Assembly (NCBI GenBank): GCA_016946835.1
Contig: JACVTC010000006.1
Location: 2,155,001 to 2,217,500 of the forward strand
Origin: Neocallimastix lanati (nom. inval.)
Lineage: Eukaryota > Neocallimastigomycota > Neocallimastigomycetes > Neocallimastigales > Neocallimastigaceae
DNA length: 62,500 nucleotides
Direction: 5' to 3'
Position numbers and translations under genes: made by a program. This document shows positions 1-15,662 of this stretch, one piece after another. The notes under the pieces are model-generated. The model worked only from the letters and a program-made list of their open reading frames with translations, was not told the DNA's origin and ran no database searches. The first letter of the stretch is position 1. Every line of letters starts with the position of its first letter.

Positions 1-290
1 AAAAAATAAAACTTTCTTGTATTATGATATATAAAAAATTCTTGGTAATTTTTTTATTTAAAAAAAAAAATTTAAAACACTTTTTTATAAAATTTTTTTC
101 TTTATACCGTTTTTTTTTTTTCTGTTTGTTTGTTTGTTTTTTTTACTATATTTTAAAATAAAAATTTGATATAATCAAATATAAACTATTATTTTAACTA
201 AAATTATCAGTTGATTAAAAACACTTTAAGCTTTATTGTAAATTTGATTTTTCTTGAAAATTATAAAATAAAAAAATTTTGAAATTTGAA

Positions 291-329
<39 letters not shown>

Positions 330-1860
330 TTCTATTTATAGTTTTTTTTTAATTATTGAGTATGGAAAAACTATAATATAAAAAATATATATATATAAAT
401 TTAAAATTAATATTTTTTTTTTTTTTATTTTTTGTTTTTGTTTATCATAAATAAATTAATTATAAATTTTTATTTAATATTTATTTATTAATTTATTAAT
501 TCAATTAAAATTTATTTATTTATTATTTATTATTTATTTATTTATAAACAATACATAAATTTTATTTATTATAATTTTATCAGGTTGATGTTTATTTATT
601 TTATAATTTATTCATTCATTCATTTTCAATGGATTAATTTATTTAGTTTATTATTTATTTATTTATTTATTGTTTATTATAAAAAATTTGAATATCAAAC
701 TATTGATAATATATTATTCATATTAAAAAATTAATGATGATGAAATAATTAAATAATAAATATAATACTATCTAATGAAAATATTTACATATAAGTAATA
801 CAAAATAATATATGCATTTATTATATATATAATTATATATATTTAAATTTTATATTTACATTATATATTATATATTTATTATTTATAATATTTATAATAC
901 ATATTATTTATATTATATATATTATATATATTATACATATAATTTATTTATATTATTTATATTATTTAAAAAATTAAAATTTTAAAAAAAAAATTTTTAA
1001 AAATAAAATTTAAATAATTTTTAGTATATATTACAATTAATTGAAATATATTATTTGAAGATGAAAGTTTATTAAATAATAAAAATTTAATTCAATTTTT
1101 AATCAATAATAAAAATGATGGAATTGATATATTTTGTTTATAGACATTTATTTCAATAGAATACAATATACTTTAATATATAGAGTTTATAAATATTTAT
1201 ATAGAAATTGAACTAAAAAAGTTTATCTTTAAATTATTTAATTTATTATGTTTACATATATTAGAATATATATCATTATATTGTTTTACATATATTAATA
1301 TTTATATTAATGATGGCCATTTTAACTTTAAAAGGTCAACGTTGTATATATTATCTATATAAACTAATATATTATTCAATAATAGTTTAATATAAATAAT
1401 AAATTTTTAATTTAAGCTAATAAACATTTTTTTAAAAAAAATAAATGAATGAATGAATTAAATAATTTTGTCTAAAGTTAAGTAAAATTAAAGTCATATA
1501 TTAATAATTAATTGTTTCATATATTAATTAAAAATTTTACTATTAAAATAAAGTTTTTTTTTATATTTCAATGACGCTATAATGAAATTCATATATTAGA
1601 ATATATTGTAATATCTATGTATTAATATATTTGTTTATTTAAACTTTATCGGATTAAATTTATATAGCATAAAAATTATTGTAATAATTAATAATATATT
1701 AATGTAATAAATAATCGACTCCAATATATTATTAAATAGGATAAGAATAGAGTAGCAATGAACAGAGAATGGAATAGAAATACTATGAATAATCTATTGA
1801 AGAGGAAAGGTTGAATTCGATGCCACCATCATTTCAATTATCAAATACAAATAAAGGAAT
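1..1860. other. AT-rich intergenic DNA, no gene seen
   Basis: I see only homopolymer runs, TTTA/TTAT-type tetranucleotide runs and TATA-type dinucleotide stretches. All six frames are closed by frequent TAA/TAG, and there is no run of codon-like composition. Nothing here supports an exon, tRNA or promoter call. Confidence 0.6.
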
Positions 1861-2128
1861 AGCAATATTAATGAATGAATAACTAATAAGATAAATAAAT
1901 GACTAGCAATATTAATGAATGAAGAACTAATAAGATAAATAAATGACTAGCAATATTAACAAATAAATCAATAATAAAATAAATGAATAGTAATGTGCAT
2001 AAATGAATGAATAATGAATAAGCTAAATGAATAGTAATGTTAGTGAATGAATGAATAATTAATAAGATAAATAAATAATAATGTTAGTAAATGAATGAAT
2101 AATTAGTAATATAAATAAATAACTAGCC
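1861..2128. repeat. Degenerate ~50-bp minisatellite
   Basis: Roughly five imperfect copies of a unit of about 45-52 bp are arranged head to tail. Each contains an AATGAATGAATAA-like stretch, AATAAGATAAATAAATGA and TAGCAATATTA or TAGTAATGTTA. The copies drift in sequence from left to right. No coding frame is kept through the array. Confidence 0.6.
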
Positions 2129-5100
2129 ATTTTATATTAATGAATAAATAAAAAGATATTAGATAAATATCTAATGAATATATAAATGTATATAATAAAT
2201 ATTAAAATGTATGAAAAGAATGAAAATTTAATATTCAACACTAATTAAAATATAAAACAAGCTATATTAAAACTATAATTAAATTCAATTATATCAAAAT
2301 TATATTAAATTATATTAAATTCAATTTCAATTCTATTCTATTAAATTACATTACATTACATTACGTTATATAATACATCTATGTATTTTCATCATTTTAA
2401 TTTCTTAAATTTTTTTTTTATTTTTTACTTGAAATGGCCATTCATTGGTAGTAAATTAGTAAAGAAGAAGAAAAAAGAACCAACAAATGGTAACAAAAGA
2501 ATTATCAAAATTGACATTTACAATAATTAAATATATAAATAATAATGTTAATGAATGAATAATAATAATAATGAATAAATAATAATGTTAATGAATAAAT
2601 ATATAATAATGTTAATGAATATATATATAATAAAATAATTATTAATTAAATAAAATAAAATTATTATATTTATTATTTATTTATTTATATTTATACATTT
2701 ATTAATAGTATCTTTTTATCTTTTTTATATATATATATATTATATTTTATTTAAGAGAGCTGACTATTTTTTAATTAAAATGATTCAATCATTATTTTAA
2801 TGATTTGTTTTTTTTTTATTTTTATTTTTATTTTTATTTTTATTTTTTACTTTTTTTTTTTTTTTGTTAGTATTATGTCTCTTAAAAATAGAAAAAATAG
2901 AAACAAAAAAAAAAAAAAATAGATCATGGTTGAAGTAGAATAGAAAAAAAAAAGAGGGGGTTGAAAGAATGACGTACCGCTCTTCTTAATATGATATTAA
3001 TATGTGATAAAGCCATATGGATGAAACTAATTAAAACCACGAAAGATGGAAAAGAAAGAACGAAAAAAAAAAAATTAAATTATTTAAATCATTTAAATAA
3101 TAAATAAATAAATAATTAATAATAAATAAATAATAAATAATAAATAATTAATAATAAATAAATAATAAATAGTAATATAAAGGATATTTATTAATTAATT
3201 AAATAAATAAATGAAGAATAATTAAATATTAAATAATTGAATATTAATTAATTAATTAAATATAATTGAATAATAATAATTGAATATTAAATAATTTAAA
3301 AAAAAAATTAAATAAATAAAATAATTATCATATTTAAAATTTGAATAAATATAATATATAATAATAAATGTATATAATTAATATAATATATAATAATAAA
3401 TATATAATATATAAAATAAAATAATAAAATAATATATTGTGAATATGCTTGTTAAAATAATACTAAAATCTGTCAAATTTATATTTTTATTAATCTGTCA
3501 TTCACAAATAAATAAATAATAGATAAATAATAAATAAGAGTATTTATTAATAAATAATCGAATATTAATATTAATGAATGAATGAATATATACTTAAATA
3601 AATAATAATAAATGAAGGAAAGAAGGAATAGATACTTAGATAAATAATTAACAATAAATGAATGAAAGGAAAGAATGGATAGATGTTCAAATAAATAAAC
3701 AAATAAATAAAAAAGAAAAAAGAAAAGAAAGAATATAAAAATAAAAAAACAAAAGTAAAAAAATAAAATAAAATAAAATAAAATACTAATAATAATAATA
3801 ATTTAGATGAGATCAATGAATCGAACTCTCTTTCGAATGAACCTTGGTAGAAAAAGAATGAATGAACCATCGAAAATAACAAAACAAAACAAAAAAAATT
3901 ATTTTAGTGATTTCCATGGACTTTACTAAAAAAAAAAAAAAAAAATTAAAATAAAATAAATAAATAAATGTATAAATAATATTTAAATAAATGAATGAAC
4001 GAATGTATAAATAAATTAGGTAAATTAAATGTATAAATTTAATGAATATATAAATAAATATTTAAATAAATAAATTAATTTAATAAATGTATAAATAGTT
4101 ATTTAAATAAATAAATTGAAATTAGGTACAAAAAAAAAATTAAAGTTTTAGAAAAACAGAAAACTACCAAAACTACCAAAAAAAGAAATTAGAACAAAAC
4201 AAAACAAAAAAAAAAAGTCATGCATCAAAAAAAGACCAAAAAGAGTTAAATTTAAAAAATAAAACTGAAATTAAAAAATAAAAAAAAAACATTGAATTAA
4301 ATGAATATATATAATATAATAAATAAATATATATAAAACTAAATAAATGATTAAATAATAAATCAATAAATAAATATGATAGAAAAAAAGATCAATTCCT
4401 AATAAAATATAAAATAATATATAATGAATAATAAAATATTGATGACAAATAATAAAATATTGATAATAAATAATAAAATATAAATATAGAAAAATTGGTC
4501 ATACATCAAAGGAAGGATGCATTGATAAATAAAAGATAAAGGACATGTTACCTTTTTTTTTTTTCATTTTATATTTTATTGTATATTTTATAATGTCTTA
4601 TTTTATATTTGAATTGATAAAAAAAAAGTTAAAATAAAATAAATAAAAATTAAAATTATAGGTGAAAAAATAAACAAATTAAAAAAGTGGGCATTGATAT
4701 TAAATATTATATAATAAATATTAAATATTGTTATTAAATATTAAATATTACTATTAAATATTAAATATTATTATTAAATATTAAATAATATTATTAAATA
4801 TTAAATATTACTATTAAATATTAAATATTATTATTAAATATTAAATATTATATAATAAAAATTAAATATTAAATATTAAATAAATGATAATAATTAAAAA
4901 TAAATAAATAGTATTCACACAAATTGAATATAAATCATTCATGTTTTTTTCTTTTTTAAAAAAAAAAAAAATATATTTTTTCATGTGTTCTTTTCTTTTC
5001 TTTTTTAATAGGTTCTACTCTATTTTAATAGACTATACTGTATTTTTTTTTCATATGAATGCTTTATCTATTCTATAAAAAAAAAAAAAAAAGTAAAGAA

Positions 5101-5404
5101 ATGATAATCATAATTTAGGATAATATCATTTAATTGAATTTATTATCATTACTAATTATTATTTTAATAAAAAAAATAATAATAATGAAAAGATATAATA
5201 AGATAAAAATAATAATAATAAAATGATGATAAAAAAAAATAATACTACAAAATAAAAATTTATTAATTAATTAATTAATTAAAAGAAAAACGGTCCAATG
5301 TCCATTTTGATAATGAAAAATAAAAAATAAGAAGATTGTGAATGTCATGTTTTTAGAGTTTTTTATTTTAACTAATAAATCATTATTTAAATAATTAATA
5401 ATTG

Positions 5405-5445
<41 letters not shown>

Positions 5446-5927
5446 TAGTAGTTAATAATTAATAAATAATAAATAATAATTATTATTAAATAATAATTAA
5501 TTAATAATTTAATAAAGTAATGAATTATTATTTAATTTTTAATTTTAATTATTAATTATAATTTAATATTAATATATATAATATTAATATATAATAATAA
5601 TAAAATTTAATAATATTATTTATTATTAAAACAATTATATTTTTGTTATTATTATTAATGTAATCTTTCACTTATTATTATTAAAAAAAAAATAGTTTAA
5701 TTACTATTATTAAAACAGATATTATTATTATTATTAAATCATTATTTTTATGATAATTTTATTAAAAAGAAAAGTCATTCCTTTGATGTTTGTTTTTCAA
5801 ATGATTTAATTAATAATAATAATAATAATAAAGGTTTTGGAATTATAAATTAAATAGTATTAAATATATATATATATATATATATTTTTTTTGACATCTT
5901 ATATTAATTAATTTATATTTTTTTTCA

Positions 5928-5964
<37 letters not shown>

Positions 5965-8292
5965 ATGGACATATTTTTATTAATAGTATCATTATTATTT
6001 TTTATTTTATTATTAAAATTTATTTAGTTAAAAAAATTATAAAAGTTATAATAATAAAATAGTAAGCTTATAATAATAAAAATAATAATAATAATAATAA
6101 AGATGAAAGGAAATGGTGTTCCATTTCATTTTCAATGATTAGGATTAATTCTATAATTTTTTATTAAAAAAAATTATATAGATATTTAGGAGGAAGGAGA
6201 ATGAAGGTCAAATGAAGAAAAATTAAAATAAAATTAAAATATGATATAATTAAAAAAAAAGAATGGAAAAGAATGGAAAAGAAAAGACAAAGGACATTCA
6301 CTATGAAATCATTTTTTCACTAAATTAAAAAATATATATATAAATAAAAAATTACAATAATAATAAAAAAAAATGAATTGGAAATAACCATTCAAGATCA
6401 TGTCGAAAATTAATTTATAGTTCATAATTTATAAATGAGGACGAGGATGACTATATCACTAATATTATATTTTTTAATAAATAATTAAAATTTTATTATT
6501 ATTATTATTATTATTATTTTAATAATCAATTAAAAAAAAAAAAAGAAATAATTTTCAGAATTGAGGTTAAAAAAAAAAAAAAAAACTACTTTAAACACTT
6601 TGTCCACTGAAATTACCAAATTACAAACACACCAAAATCCATCAAATAATAAAATTTATGTTATATAAGTAAATATTATAATTAAATTATTTTTTCAATT
6701 TTCAATTATTTTCAATTATTTTCAATTTTCAATTTTCATAGGTCCATTTATATTTAAAGTTTTAATAAATCATTTATATTATGTATTATACATTTATATA
6801 ATATATATTATTGTATATTATACATATATATAAATTATTATTATATATTATATATTATATTATAATCTATTTATATATATATAATAAAGGTAATCAAATT
6901 TAATTTTAAAATTTTAAAATTTTGAAATTTAAAATTTATTAATGACACGATAAGACATGACATGACATGATTCATATATATAAAAAAAATATAAAAAATA
7001 TATATATAAAATATGTATATATAAAATATATAAAAAAAAAAATATAAAAAAAAAAATAGAATACAAAGTTTAATATTAAAATGGTTTACTAAAACGAATG
7101 ACTCTCTTAAAATATTTAAATACTTAGTTCATATACTCAAAATTATTGATATTTTAATAGCATTTAACCTTTTTATTTTTAATATAAATATATAGATATA
7201 TATTGTATATAATATATAATATATACATATATATATATATAAAGTAAACTTTGGTTATGATAATCATCTAGGATAAAGTTTTCACTATGAATAGAGTTTT
7301 TTTTCAAATATATCATAGGATAAACAACTTAAAAAAAAAAAAGTTATTATTACTAATTAATTATTCACTTGTAGACAGCCAATACAATTCATAAATAAAT
7401 AATTAAATGAATTAAAAAATAAAAAAAAAAAAAATAATTAAATAATAAAAATGATAATCATAAGTTGAGATTATAATTAGCTATATTTTTTTCTCTTCTG
7501 ACTTTTAAAATAATAATAATAATAATAGTATTTATATTTATATTTATATGTATTTAAATAAATATAGATTGTATCATTCTCTGTTAAAACATAACTTTTT
7601 TTTTTCAACTATAATTTTTAGGCCCAGTCTACTCAACGGTCACATTTCATAAATGATCCCTCTCGGGAATTTTTTTTTTTTTTTTTTTATATATATATAT
7701 ATTTTTTATATTTTTTATATTTTATTATATTTTATTATATTTTCAATTCAATTCAAAAATTTTCAAATTTTCAAATTTTAATTTTTTTTAAATTCATTTT
7801 GGTCATCATAATTTAATTAGCTATTCAATTTACAATATATTACACTATATTGTAATATATTATATAAATTAATAGTGAACATAGATTACATTATATTTTA
7901 ATATATTAGTCATTTATTATTAATATATGTGATGAGAATATTGTTAATATATAAGATCAATAAAAATAAAAGGGTTAAATTTACCAAAAAAAATAAAGAG
8001 AAGATTCCAAATACTAGTTATAAGAAATATAAAATTAATATATTTATACATAAAAATAAAAATAAAAAAAAAAGTTGACATAAGCGTAACTCTGTTATAA
8101 TAATAGTAAAGTCATTCCCATTTATAAAGAAGTTAATACTAACAATAATAATAATGAAATTGAAAATTATAAAATTGAGAAAAAAAAAAAAAAAAACTCT
8201 ATTTATGTATATATAATTTATATAGGATACTTTTTAACTTTAAAAAAAAAAAAAAGCACATTAATATAAAAAAATAATAAATAATAAAATTC

Positions 8293-8338
<46 letters not shown>

Positions 8339-8639
8339 TATAATTATATATAGAGAAAACGTTTTAATTATAATGACTATAATAATAGATAGTTTAGCCT
8401 AAAAATAATGATTAATAAATAATAAATAGTAAAATAATAATAATAGTAATAATATAAAAACAAATTTTAATATTAGATAGGTCATTTGCATAGAGGAATG
8501 ATCCTATTCAACTCTAAATCAATATGAAATATATATATAAAGTAATCCATCTTTTTATTTTTATTCTATATATATAAATTATATATAATTTATCTAAGAG
8601 AACAGCAGATGATGTTTAATTTAATAAATAAATAAATAA

Positions 8640-8670
<31 letters not shown>

Positions 8671-9370
8671 ATGAAATAATAAAATATTAATAATAAAAAT
8701 AACAAAAATAAATTAATAAAAGGAAATAAATGAATAAATATAATAAAAAAAATAAAAATTTTTGAATATTATAAAATAAAATAAAATAAAGTTAAAAATA
8801 AAAAAAAAAAAAAAGACTATTAAATATATACATATATATAATACTACTACTTCAATTCTTAACCTTTTTTTTTTTTTTATTTTATTTTAATAGTTAATAA
8901 CCAAAATAAAGAGAGTAATCATTTATAAATAATTATTAACTTTACTAATTTAAAATTAAAAATTTTTGTAAAATTGAAACTATATATATCTATTTTATTA
9001 ATTATCATCTCTTTTTCTTTATATATATTTATATATTGTATTTTATTTTATTTTCCTAATTTCTTTTTTTCTTTTTTTCTTTTATTTTTTTATTTGATTT
9101 TATATCCATAGATAAAATGAATGATTATAAAATTAATAATTAATAATTAATAATTAATAATTAATAAAAATCAAAACAAATAAAAAAAAAAATTAAAAAC
9201 AAAAAAAAAAGTTTAAAATAATAATTAATAATTAATAATTAATAATAATTAATAAATCATTGAATAATAAAATAGAAAAACAAATAATTACTTTTTATGG
9301 AGTTTTAACCGTTCATCAACCATCATCAACCATCGTGACTCCTTTTTTTTTTTTTAAAAAAAAAAAACAC
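2129..9370. other. AT-rich intergenic DNA, no gene seen
   Basis: This 7-kb stretch holds short AAAT, AAAATAAT, TTA and TTAAATA tandem runs (for example 24-bp TTAAATATTATTATTAAATA-like units near 4,690-4,880), several poly-A/T tracts (about 35 A at 5,408-5,442) and AT dinucleotide tracts. Slightly richer patches near 2,940-3,060 and 7,620-7,670 have no open frame and no RNA-gene box that I recognise. The reading frame at 3,571-3,882 on the minus strand is a translation of simple repeats, not a gene. Confidence 0.55.
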
Positions 9371-9528
9371 AAAAAAGTAAAAAAAAAGTAAAAAAAAAAA
9401 AAACTTTAAAAAAAAAGTAAAAAAAAAAACTTTAAAAAAAAAGTAAAAAAAAAACTTTAAAAAAAAAGTAAAAAAAAAACTTTAAAAAAAAAGTAAAAAA
9501 AAAACTTTAAAAAAAAAGAAAAAAAGTT
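9371..9528. repeat. 24-bp A-rich minisatellite
   Basis: About six tandem units of the form AGTAAAAAAAAACTTTAAAA plus a few more A, with length variation in the A runs. It is a simple tandem array with no coding content. Confidence 0.7.
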
Positions 9529-10439
9529 AAAAAGACATCTGATCTTTTTTCGTCACCCTCTCTCTTTTTTCTCTTAACATATAAAAATAATATATCTCTC
9601 TATATTTATAGTTATATTTATATAATTATAAATATAGAGATATATATTAGTAAAAAAAAAAGAAATGAAACCAAACAAACAAAACTTTAAATTTAAAATT
9701 AATGATTTTCTTTTTTTTTTTATTTTTCAATCATCATTTAATAAAATTAATAATTGAAGATTAATATAATAATAATAAAAAAAAAATTAAAAAATAAAAC
9801 ATCAAGTAATAATAATATTTAAATAATAATTAAAAGAATAAATTATATTTAATATTATTATTATTGATGTTTTTTTGTTTTTTTTATATTTATTTACGGT
9901 TTTTATTATTTATTCTATTGTCTTATTTTTTTACTATTTAATATTCAATAATTAAAATATTTAATATTTTATAATTTAATATTTACTATTTAATCAATAA
10001 TTAATTGTCAATAATTAATAATTAATATTCAATAATTAATATTCAATAATTAATATTTAATATTTAATATGTAATATTTAATATTTAATATTTAATAATT
10101 ATTATAGTTATTAAATAATAAATATTAAATTTTAAATATTAATTTTAAATTATTTACATTAAATTAAAAAATCTATTTACGGTTTTTTTGAACATCAAAA
10201 ATATTTACTAAGTAAATGTATAAATAACTAATATTTTATATAAATGACAATACTATGTTAATGAATAAATATGAATTAAATAAATTATAGTATAACCTCT
10301 ATTTTATTTGTATAAATGTTAATACAATGGTTTGTATACATATATTAAATGAACATAGATAAAAAATTAAAATAAATCAAACAATATATAATAATATTAA
10401 AATAAAAACAAATGATAATTTAATATATTACATACAAAT
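9529..10439. other. AT-rich intergenic DNA, no gene seen
   Basis: Contains TAATATTTAATA-type runs and short T tracts. A local inverted pair at about 9,595-9,645 (TATCTCTCTATATTTATA against TATAAATATAGAGATATA) could fold into a hairpin. No gene is supported. Confidence 0.5.
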
Positions 10440-10583
10440 TTATTATATATTTAATTACCTTACATACAAATCTAATTATATATTTAAATGTATTGTATAC
10501 AAACTTATTATATATTTAATTACCTTACATACAAATCTAATTATATATTTAAATGTATTGTATACAAACTTATTATATATTTA
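10440..10583. repeat. 65-bp tandem duplication
   Basis: Two essentially identical 65-bp units (10,440-10,504 and 10,505-10,569) are followed by 14 bp of a third. Each unit is itself a diverged dimer: the halves carry TTACCTTACATACAAAT and AATGTATTGTATACAAA at equivalent places. A short (TTGGA)n run follows directly. Confidence 0.85.
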
Positions 10584-11678
10584 GTTGGATTGGATTGGAT
10601 TGGCCATCAATTTCATAATTTAACCCTTCATTAATAAACCAAATTTTTTTTTTTTTTTTAATTTATTTTTTATTTTTTAATGTTTAACAAATTGTCCGTT
10701 CCAATATTCCTATAGTTCAAATTGGGGTTTAAAGTTTATTAATTAAATAATAAATAATAAATAATTGAATAAGTATTAAATAATAAATAATTGAATAATA
10801 AATAATTGAATAATAAATAACAAATCATAATTGAATAAATAGTAAACAGTTATTAAAAAATAGTAAATAGTTATTAATAATATGTTATATAAATAGTAAA
10901 TAGTTATTAATAATAAGTTAAATAAATAAATAGTAAATAGTTATTAATAATAAGTTAAATAAATAGTAAACAGTTTTGAATAAATAATAGTTAAATAATA
11001 AAGAATTTAAAGCGTTCAATAATTATAAAAGAATTAAATAAGTAGTAAAGCATTTAAATAATTAAATAATCTAATATTTAATTGTGTCAAAAACTGTTAA
11101 AGAAAGTTTTTGATATGTTGAAAAGAAAGTAAAGCCATTTAGAAAAAACATTTATATTTGTTAAGATTCAAAACCTTAAATATTAATTTTTATTTATTAA
11201 TTCAATGATACTTATTTATATATTTACCAATTATCTATTTACATAAGATTCATCTATTTATATATAAAATATTTATTAATAATTAAAATTTTAATACAAT
11301 TTAAATGAACTTTTTTAATTTAAATGAATTCCTTTTTTGTACATTTTGTATACATTTTTATTAATTTTTTTTTTTTAAATTTTAATTCCGTTAATAGTAA
11401 CTACTTCTATATATAGCAAAAACTAATGAAAAAATTAGTTAGTAGTAAATAATAAATAGATATATGATAAATATATAGATAAATATAGTAAATAATAAAT
11501 AGATGTATGATAAATATATAGATAAATAAATATATGGTGTAAATATAGTAAATAATGAATATAAATAATGAATAGATAAATTATGTTAAAATGTTCATAT
11601 TAAAATTTAAATATTTTTAATTATATACAAATAAAGAAATGAAAAACAACAAATTTGTTTTTTTTTTAAATAAACTTA
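10584..11678. other. AT-rich intergenic DNA, no gene seen
   Basis: Degenerate AAATAATTGAATAAT and AAATAGTAAATAGTTATTAATAA repeats fill much of 10,740-11,000. No exon-like sequence was found on either strand. Confidence 0.5.
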
Positions 11679-11823
<145 letters not shown>

Positions 11824-12888
11824 GTTTATATTTAATATTAATATTTAGCATTACACAATAAATAAATAAGTTAACCCCCCAAAAAAAGAAATAAATTATA
11901 AAAATATTATAAACATTTTTTTTCAAATTTTTTAAAAGCCTTTATTTTTCTTTTATCGCTTTAATAATAATTATTGAAGCTTCATAAATTTTATTTGAAT
12001 AAATAAATAAATAAATAAAAGGCTTATTAAATAAATTGAAAAAAAGTACGAGAATATTATTACATATTCATTAGTAAGCACCAATTCATAGTGTGCCTTT
12101 ATTAGATTAGTATTATTATAATTAGAATAATCATTCTAAATTTTATTTTATTTTTATTTTTTTATTTCTTTCTATATATCATTTTGATTATTTGGTTAGC
12201 TATGATTTAATTTACAATGCATTATAATATAATTCATTGACTCTTATTATTATTTTTTATTTATTATAATTATTTATTATTTATTATTACTTATTATTAT
12301 TACTTGTCAAAAGATTATTTTTGATGTAAGATTGATAGACAGAAGGTATTCCCAATTTAAATAAATAAATAAATATATGTAAAGTAAATAAATATTCATA
12401 AATAGTCAATATTTTTTAAAAATGTTTGCAATTTCTGTAAAGAAATATCCACTCTGATTTATTTATTCAATATTCAATTATTCAATTATTCATTATTAAA
12501 TACTCTTTTTATTATTTATTATTTATTATATTATTTATTAAATACTCTTATTATTATTTATTATTTATTATTTATTATTTATTAATAAATACTCTTTTTA
12601 TTATTTATTATTAATTATTCAATTATTTATTATTTATTTTATAATTTAAATTATATATATGTAGTATATATTATTATTATTTTTTAATAAAATTAAAATT
12701 TAATTTGAGAATTCCTATTTATTTATTTTTTTTATTGGATTGGATGAAGCTATCAAAAAAAAAAAAAATCAAAAAAAAAAAATTTTTTTTTCTGAAAATA
12801 TTTTTAAAAGAGGCAAGTCTTTCTTTTTTCTAATTAATTATTAAATTATTATTAAACTATCAATTATTTATTATTACATAAATACTCT
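11824..12888. other. AT-rich intergenic DNA, no gene seen
   Basis: Short TTATTTA-type runs and homopolymers are interspersed with less repetitive AT-rich DNA. No coding or RNA gene is supported. Confidence 0.5.
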
Positions 12889-13156
12889 TTATTATTTATT
12901 ATTTATTATTTATTATTTATTATTTATTATTTATTATTTATTATTTATTATTTATTATTTATTATTTATTATTTATTATTTATTATTTATTATTTATTTA
13001 TTATTTATTATTTATTATTTATTATTTATTATTTATTATTTATTATTTATTATTTATTATTTATTATTTATTATTTATTATTTATTATTTATTATTTATT
13101 ATTTATTATTTATTATTTGTTTATTATTTATTATTTATTATTTATTTATTATTTAT
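12889..13156. repeat. (TTATTTA)n heptamer array
   Basis: About 38 tandem copies of a seven-base TTATTTA unit with a few one- or four-base slips. The complementary heptamer forms a second, longer array about 700 bp to the right (13,873-14,390), so the two arrays are inverted with respect to each other. Confidence 0.9.
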
Positions 13157-13296
13157 TGTTGGTAACTTTTAATTTTCGATTAACTACTTTTCAATACTCC
13201 ATTATATTTATTTTATATTCAAATTGATCTGATCTTTTACGGGTTGTCGATTCAATAATAAATAAATAAAATTAAAAATAAAACAGAAACTTTTTA

Positions 13297-13335
<39 letters not shown>

Positions 13336-13872
13336 AATAATAATAAAATAATAATAAAATAGTTTCCATTGTTTTATTATTTTTATTTTTATTTAAAAAT
13401 ATCTATATCTATCTTTTTATTTCCGTTCATTCATCAATCGATATATTTAAATATTTCAATAAATGGCATTCCCTTAAAACTTCTTTCATTTTTAATATTT
13501 TTTTTTATATATTAATTTTAATATTTTTATTTTAATATTTTTATTTTTTTTTCAACGTCATCCTCATCATCAATTCATCTTCATTTCTTTATTCATTCAT
13601 TCATTCATTTTATTCATTTCTATTATTTATTTATTTATTTATTTATTCAATTTTTGTTTTCTGCATTTCATCAATGAAAAAAAAAAAAAAAAAAAAGAAA
13701 AAACCTCCTTAAAAAAAAAAAAGAAAAAGAAAAAGAAAATTAATTAATATAAATTAAAATATTAAACTATTCTTTTTTCTTTTTTTTAAAAAAAAAAGAA
13801 TATTATTTATTTTGAATGAAAGAATTAAAAATAATTGAATAATTGAGAATTAAATGAGTTTTTTATTTAATT
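13157..13872. other. Spacer between inverted heptamer arrays
   Basis: The spacer holds an AAT run (about 13,298-13,333), short ATTC runs and T/A homopolymers. No open frame of interest was found. Confidence 0.5.
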
Positions 13873-14390
13873 AATAAATAATAAATAATGAATAATTAAA
13901 TAATAAATAATATATAATTGAATAATAAATAATAAATAATAAATAATAAATAAAAAATAATTGAATAATAAATAATAAATAAATAAATAATAAATAATAA
14001 ATAATAAATAATAAATAATAAATAATAAATACTAAATAATAAATAATAAATAATAAATAAATAATAAATAAATAAATAAATAATAAATAATAAATAATAA
14101 ATACTAAATACTAAATACTAAATACTAAATAATAAATAATAAATAATAAATAATAAATAAATAATAAATATATAAATAATAAATAATATATAATTGAATA
14201 ATAAATAAATAAATAATAAATAATAAATAATAAATAATAAATAAATAAATAATAAATAATAAATAATAAATAATAAATAATAAATAATAAATAATAAATA
14301 ATAAATAATAAATAATAAATAATAAATAATAAATAATAAATAATAAATAATAAATAATAAATAATAAATAATAAATAATTGAATAATAAA
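13873..14390. repeat. (TAAATAA)n heptamer array
   Basis: About 70 tandem copies of a seven-base TAAATAA unit with minor variants (TACTAAA, AAATAAAT slips, two AATTGAATAA interruptions). It is the reverse complement of the array at 12,889-13,156. Confidence 0.9.
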
Positions 14391-15551
14391 TAATAATAAA
14401 AAGAGTATTTATTAAATAATTAAGTAAATACGTAAATAAATAATATTTAAAATGAATTCATGAATAAATAAATCAACATCCATTTCTTTCTTTTTATTAT
14501 TAAAAAAAGAATAGTTTAATTTTCAGTGGATGAAAATTTTTCTGTTAATTTTTTTTTTATTTTATTTTTAGATGCTCTTTCCATCCTTTCCATCTACATC
14601 TACATCTACATTTACATTTAATGTATACATTAATATATTATTTTTTAAAGTGTTTTTTTATTATTATTAAAAAATTTTAAATTAAATTTTTAGGAGGTAC
14701 TAAAAAGATCCTTTTTTTTATTAAATAAATAAATAAATAATAAATAAATAAATATTTGAATGAATAAATGAATAAATAGATAAATAAATAAATAAATAAA
14801 AGAGGCTAAAAATTAAAAATAAGTATTTTTTTATAAAATGATGAATAAATTTATATATTAATACTATTTATAATTAAAAAATAATAATAAATAATAATAA
14901 TAATTATAAATAGTATTAATGATAAAATTATTAAGAGTTTAATAATTATAGTTTTTTTTTTTATAAATAAATTAAAATCATCAAAATTATCAAATATAAT
15001 TATTTATTTATTTATTATTTATTTATTTGTTTATTTATATTTAAAATGATGATTTTGATGATTAATCTAATTATTTTTTTTGATTATTTTTATTTAATAT
15101 ATTTATATGAAATAGAATAAAAGTTTAATCATCTTAAACATTTATAATCTAAAGGATTAGATTTAAATAATCAATAATATGAGTGAATAAATAAATAAAT
15201 AACTAAATAAAATAAATAATTAATTAAATAAAATAAATAAATATATAAATATATAAATAAATAAATAATAGTTACATGTAAAATTAATTAATTGAAAAAA
15301 GGAGATTAATACTATATAAAATTTTTATAAGTATTAATAAATTAATAATTTAACTTATTAATAAATAATATTTATTTATTCAATTATTTATTTATTCATT
15401 TAATATTTATTTATTTATTAATTAATTAATTATTTATTTATTTTTATACCATAAGATATTATTCGTTTCTTTAGAGGGAATAACCAATTAAATTTTTTTT
15501 TTTTTAATTGTTATATATATTTTTAATTAAAATAATGATTTTTATACAGAA

Positions 15552-15584
<33 letters not shown>

Positions 15585-15619
15585 TAAAAAAAGGAGTTGT
15601 ACTATTGTTGCCTGGTTTA

Positions 15620-15662
<43 letters not shown>

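Noticed and set aside
3571-3882. 103-codon open frame on the minus strand
   Set aside because: It is a translation of AAAT and A-rich simple repeats (Phe, Leu, Ile, Tyr only in bulk), with no domain and no gene context.
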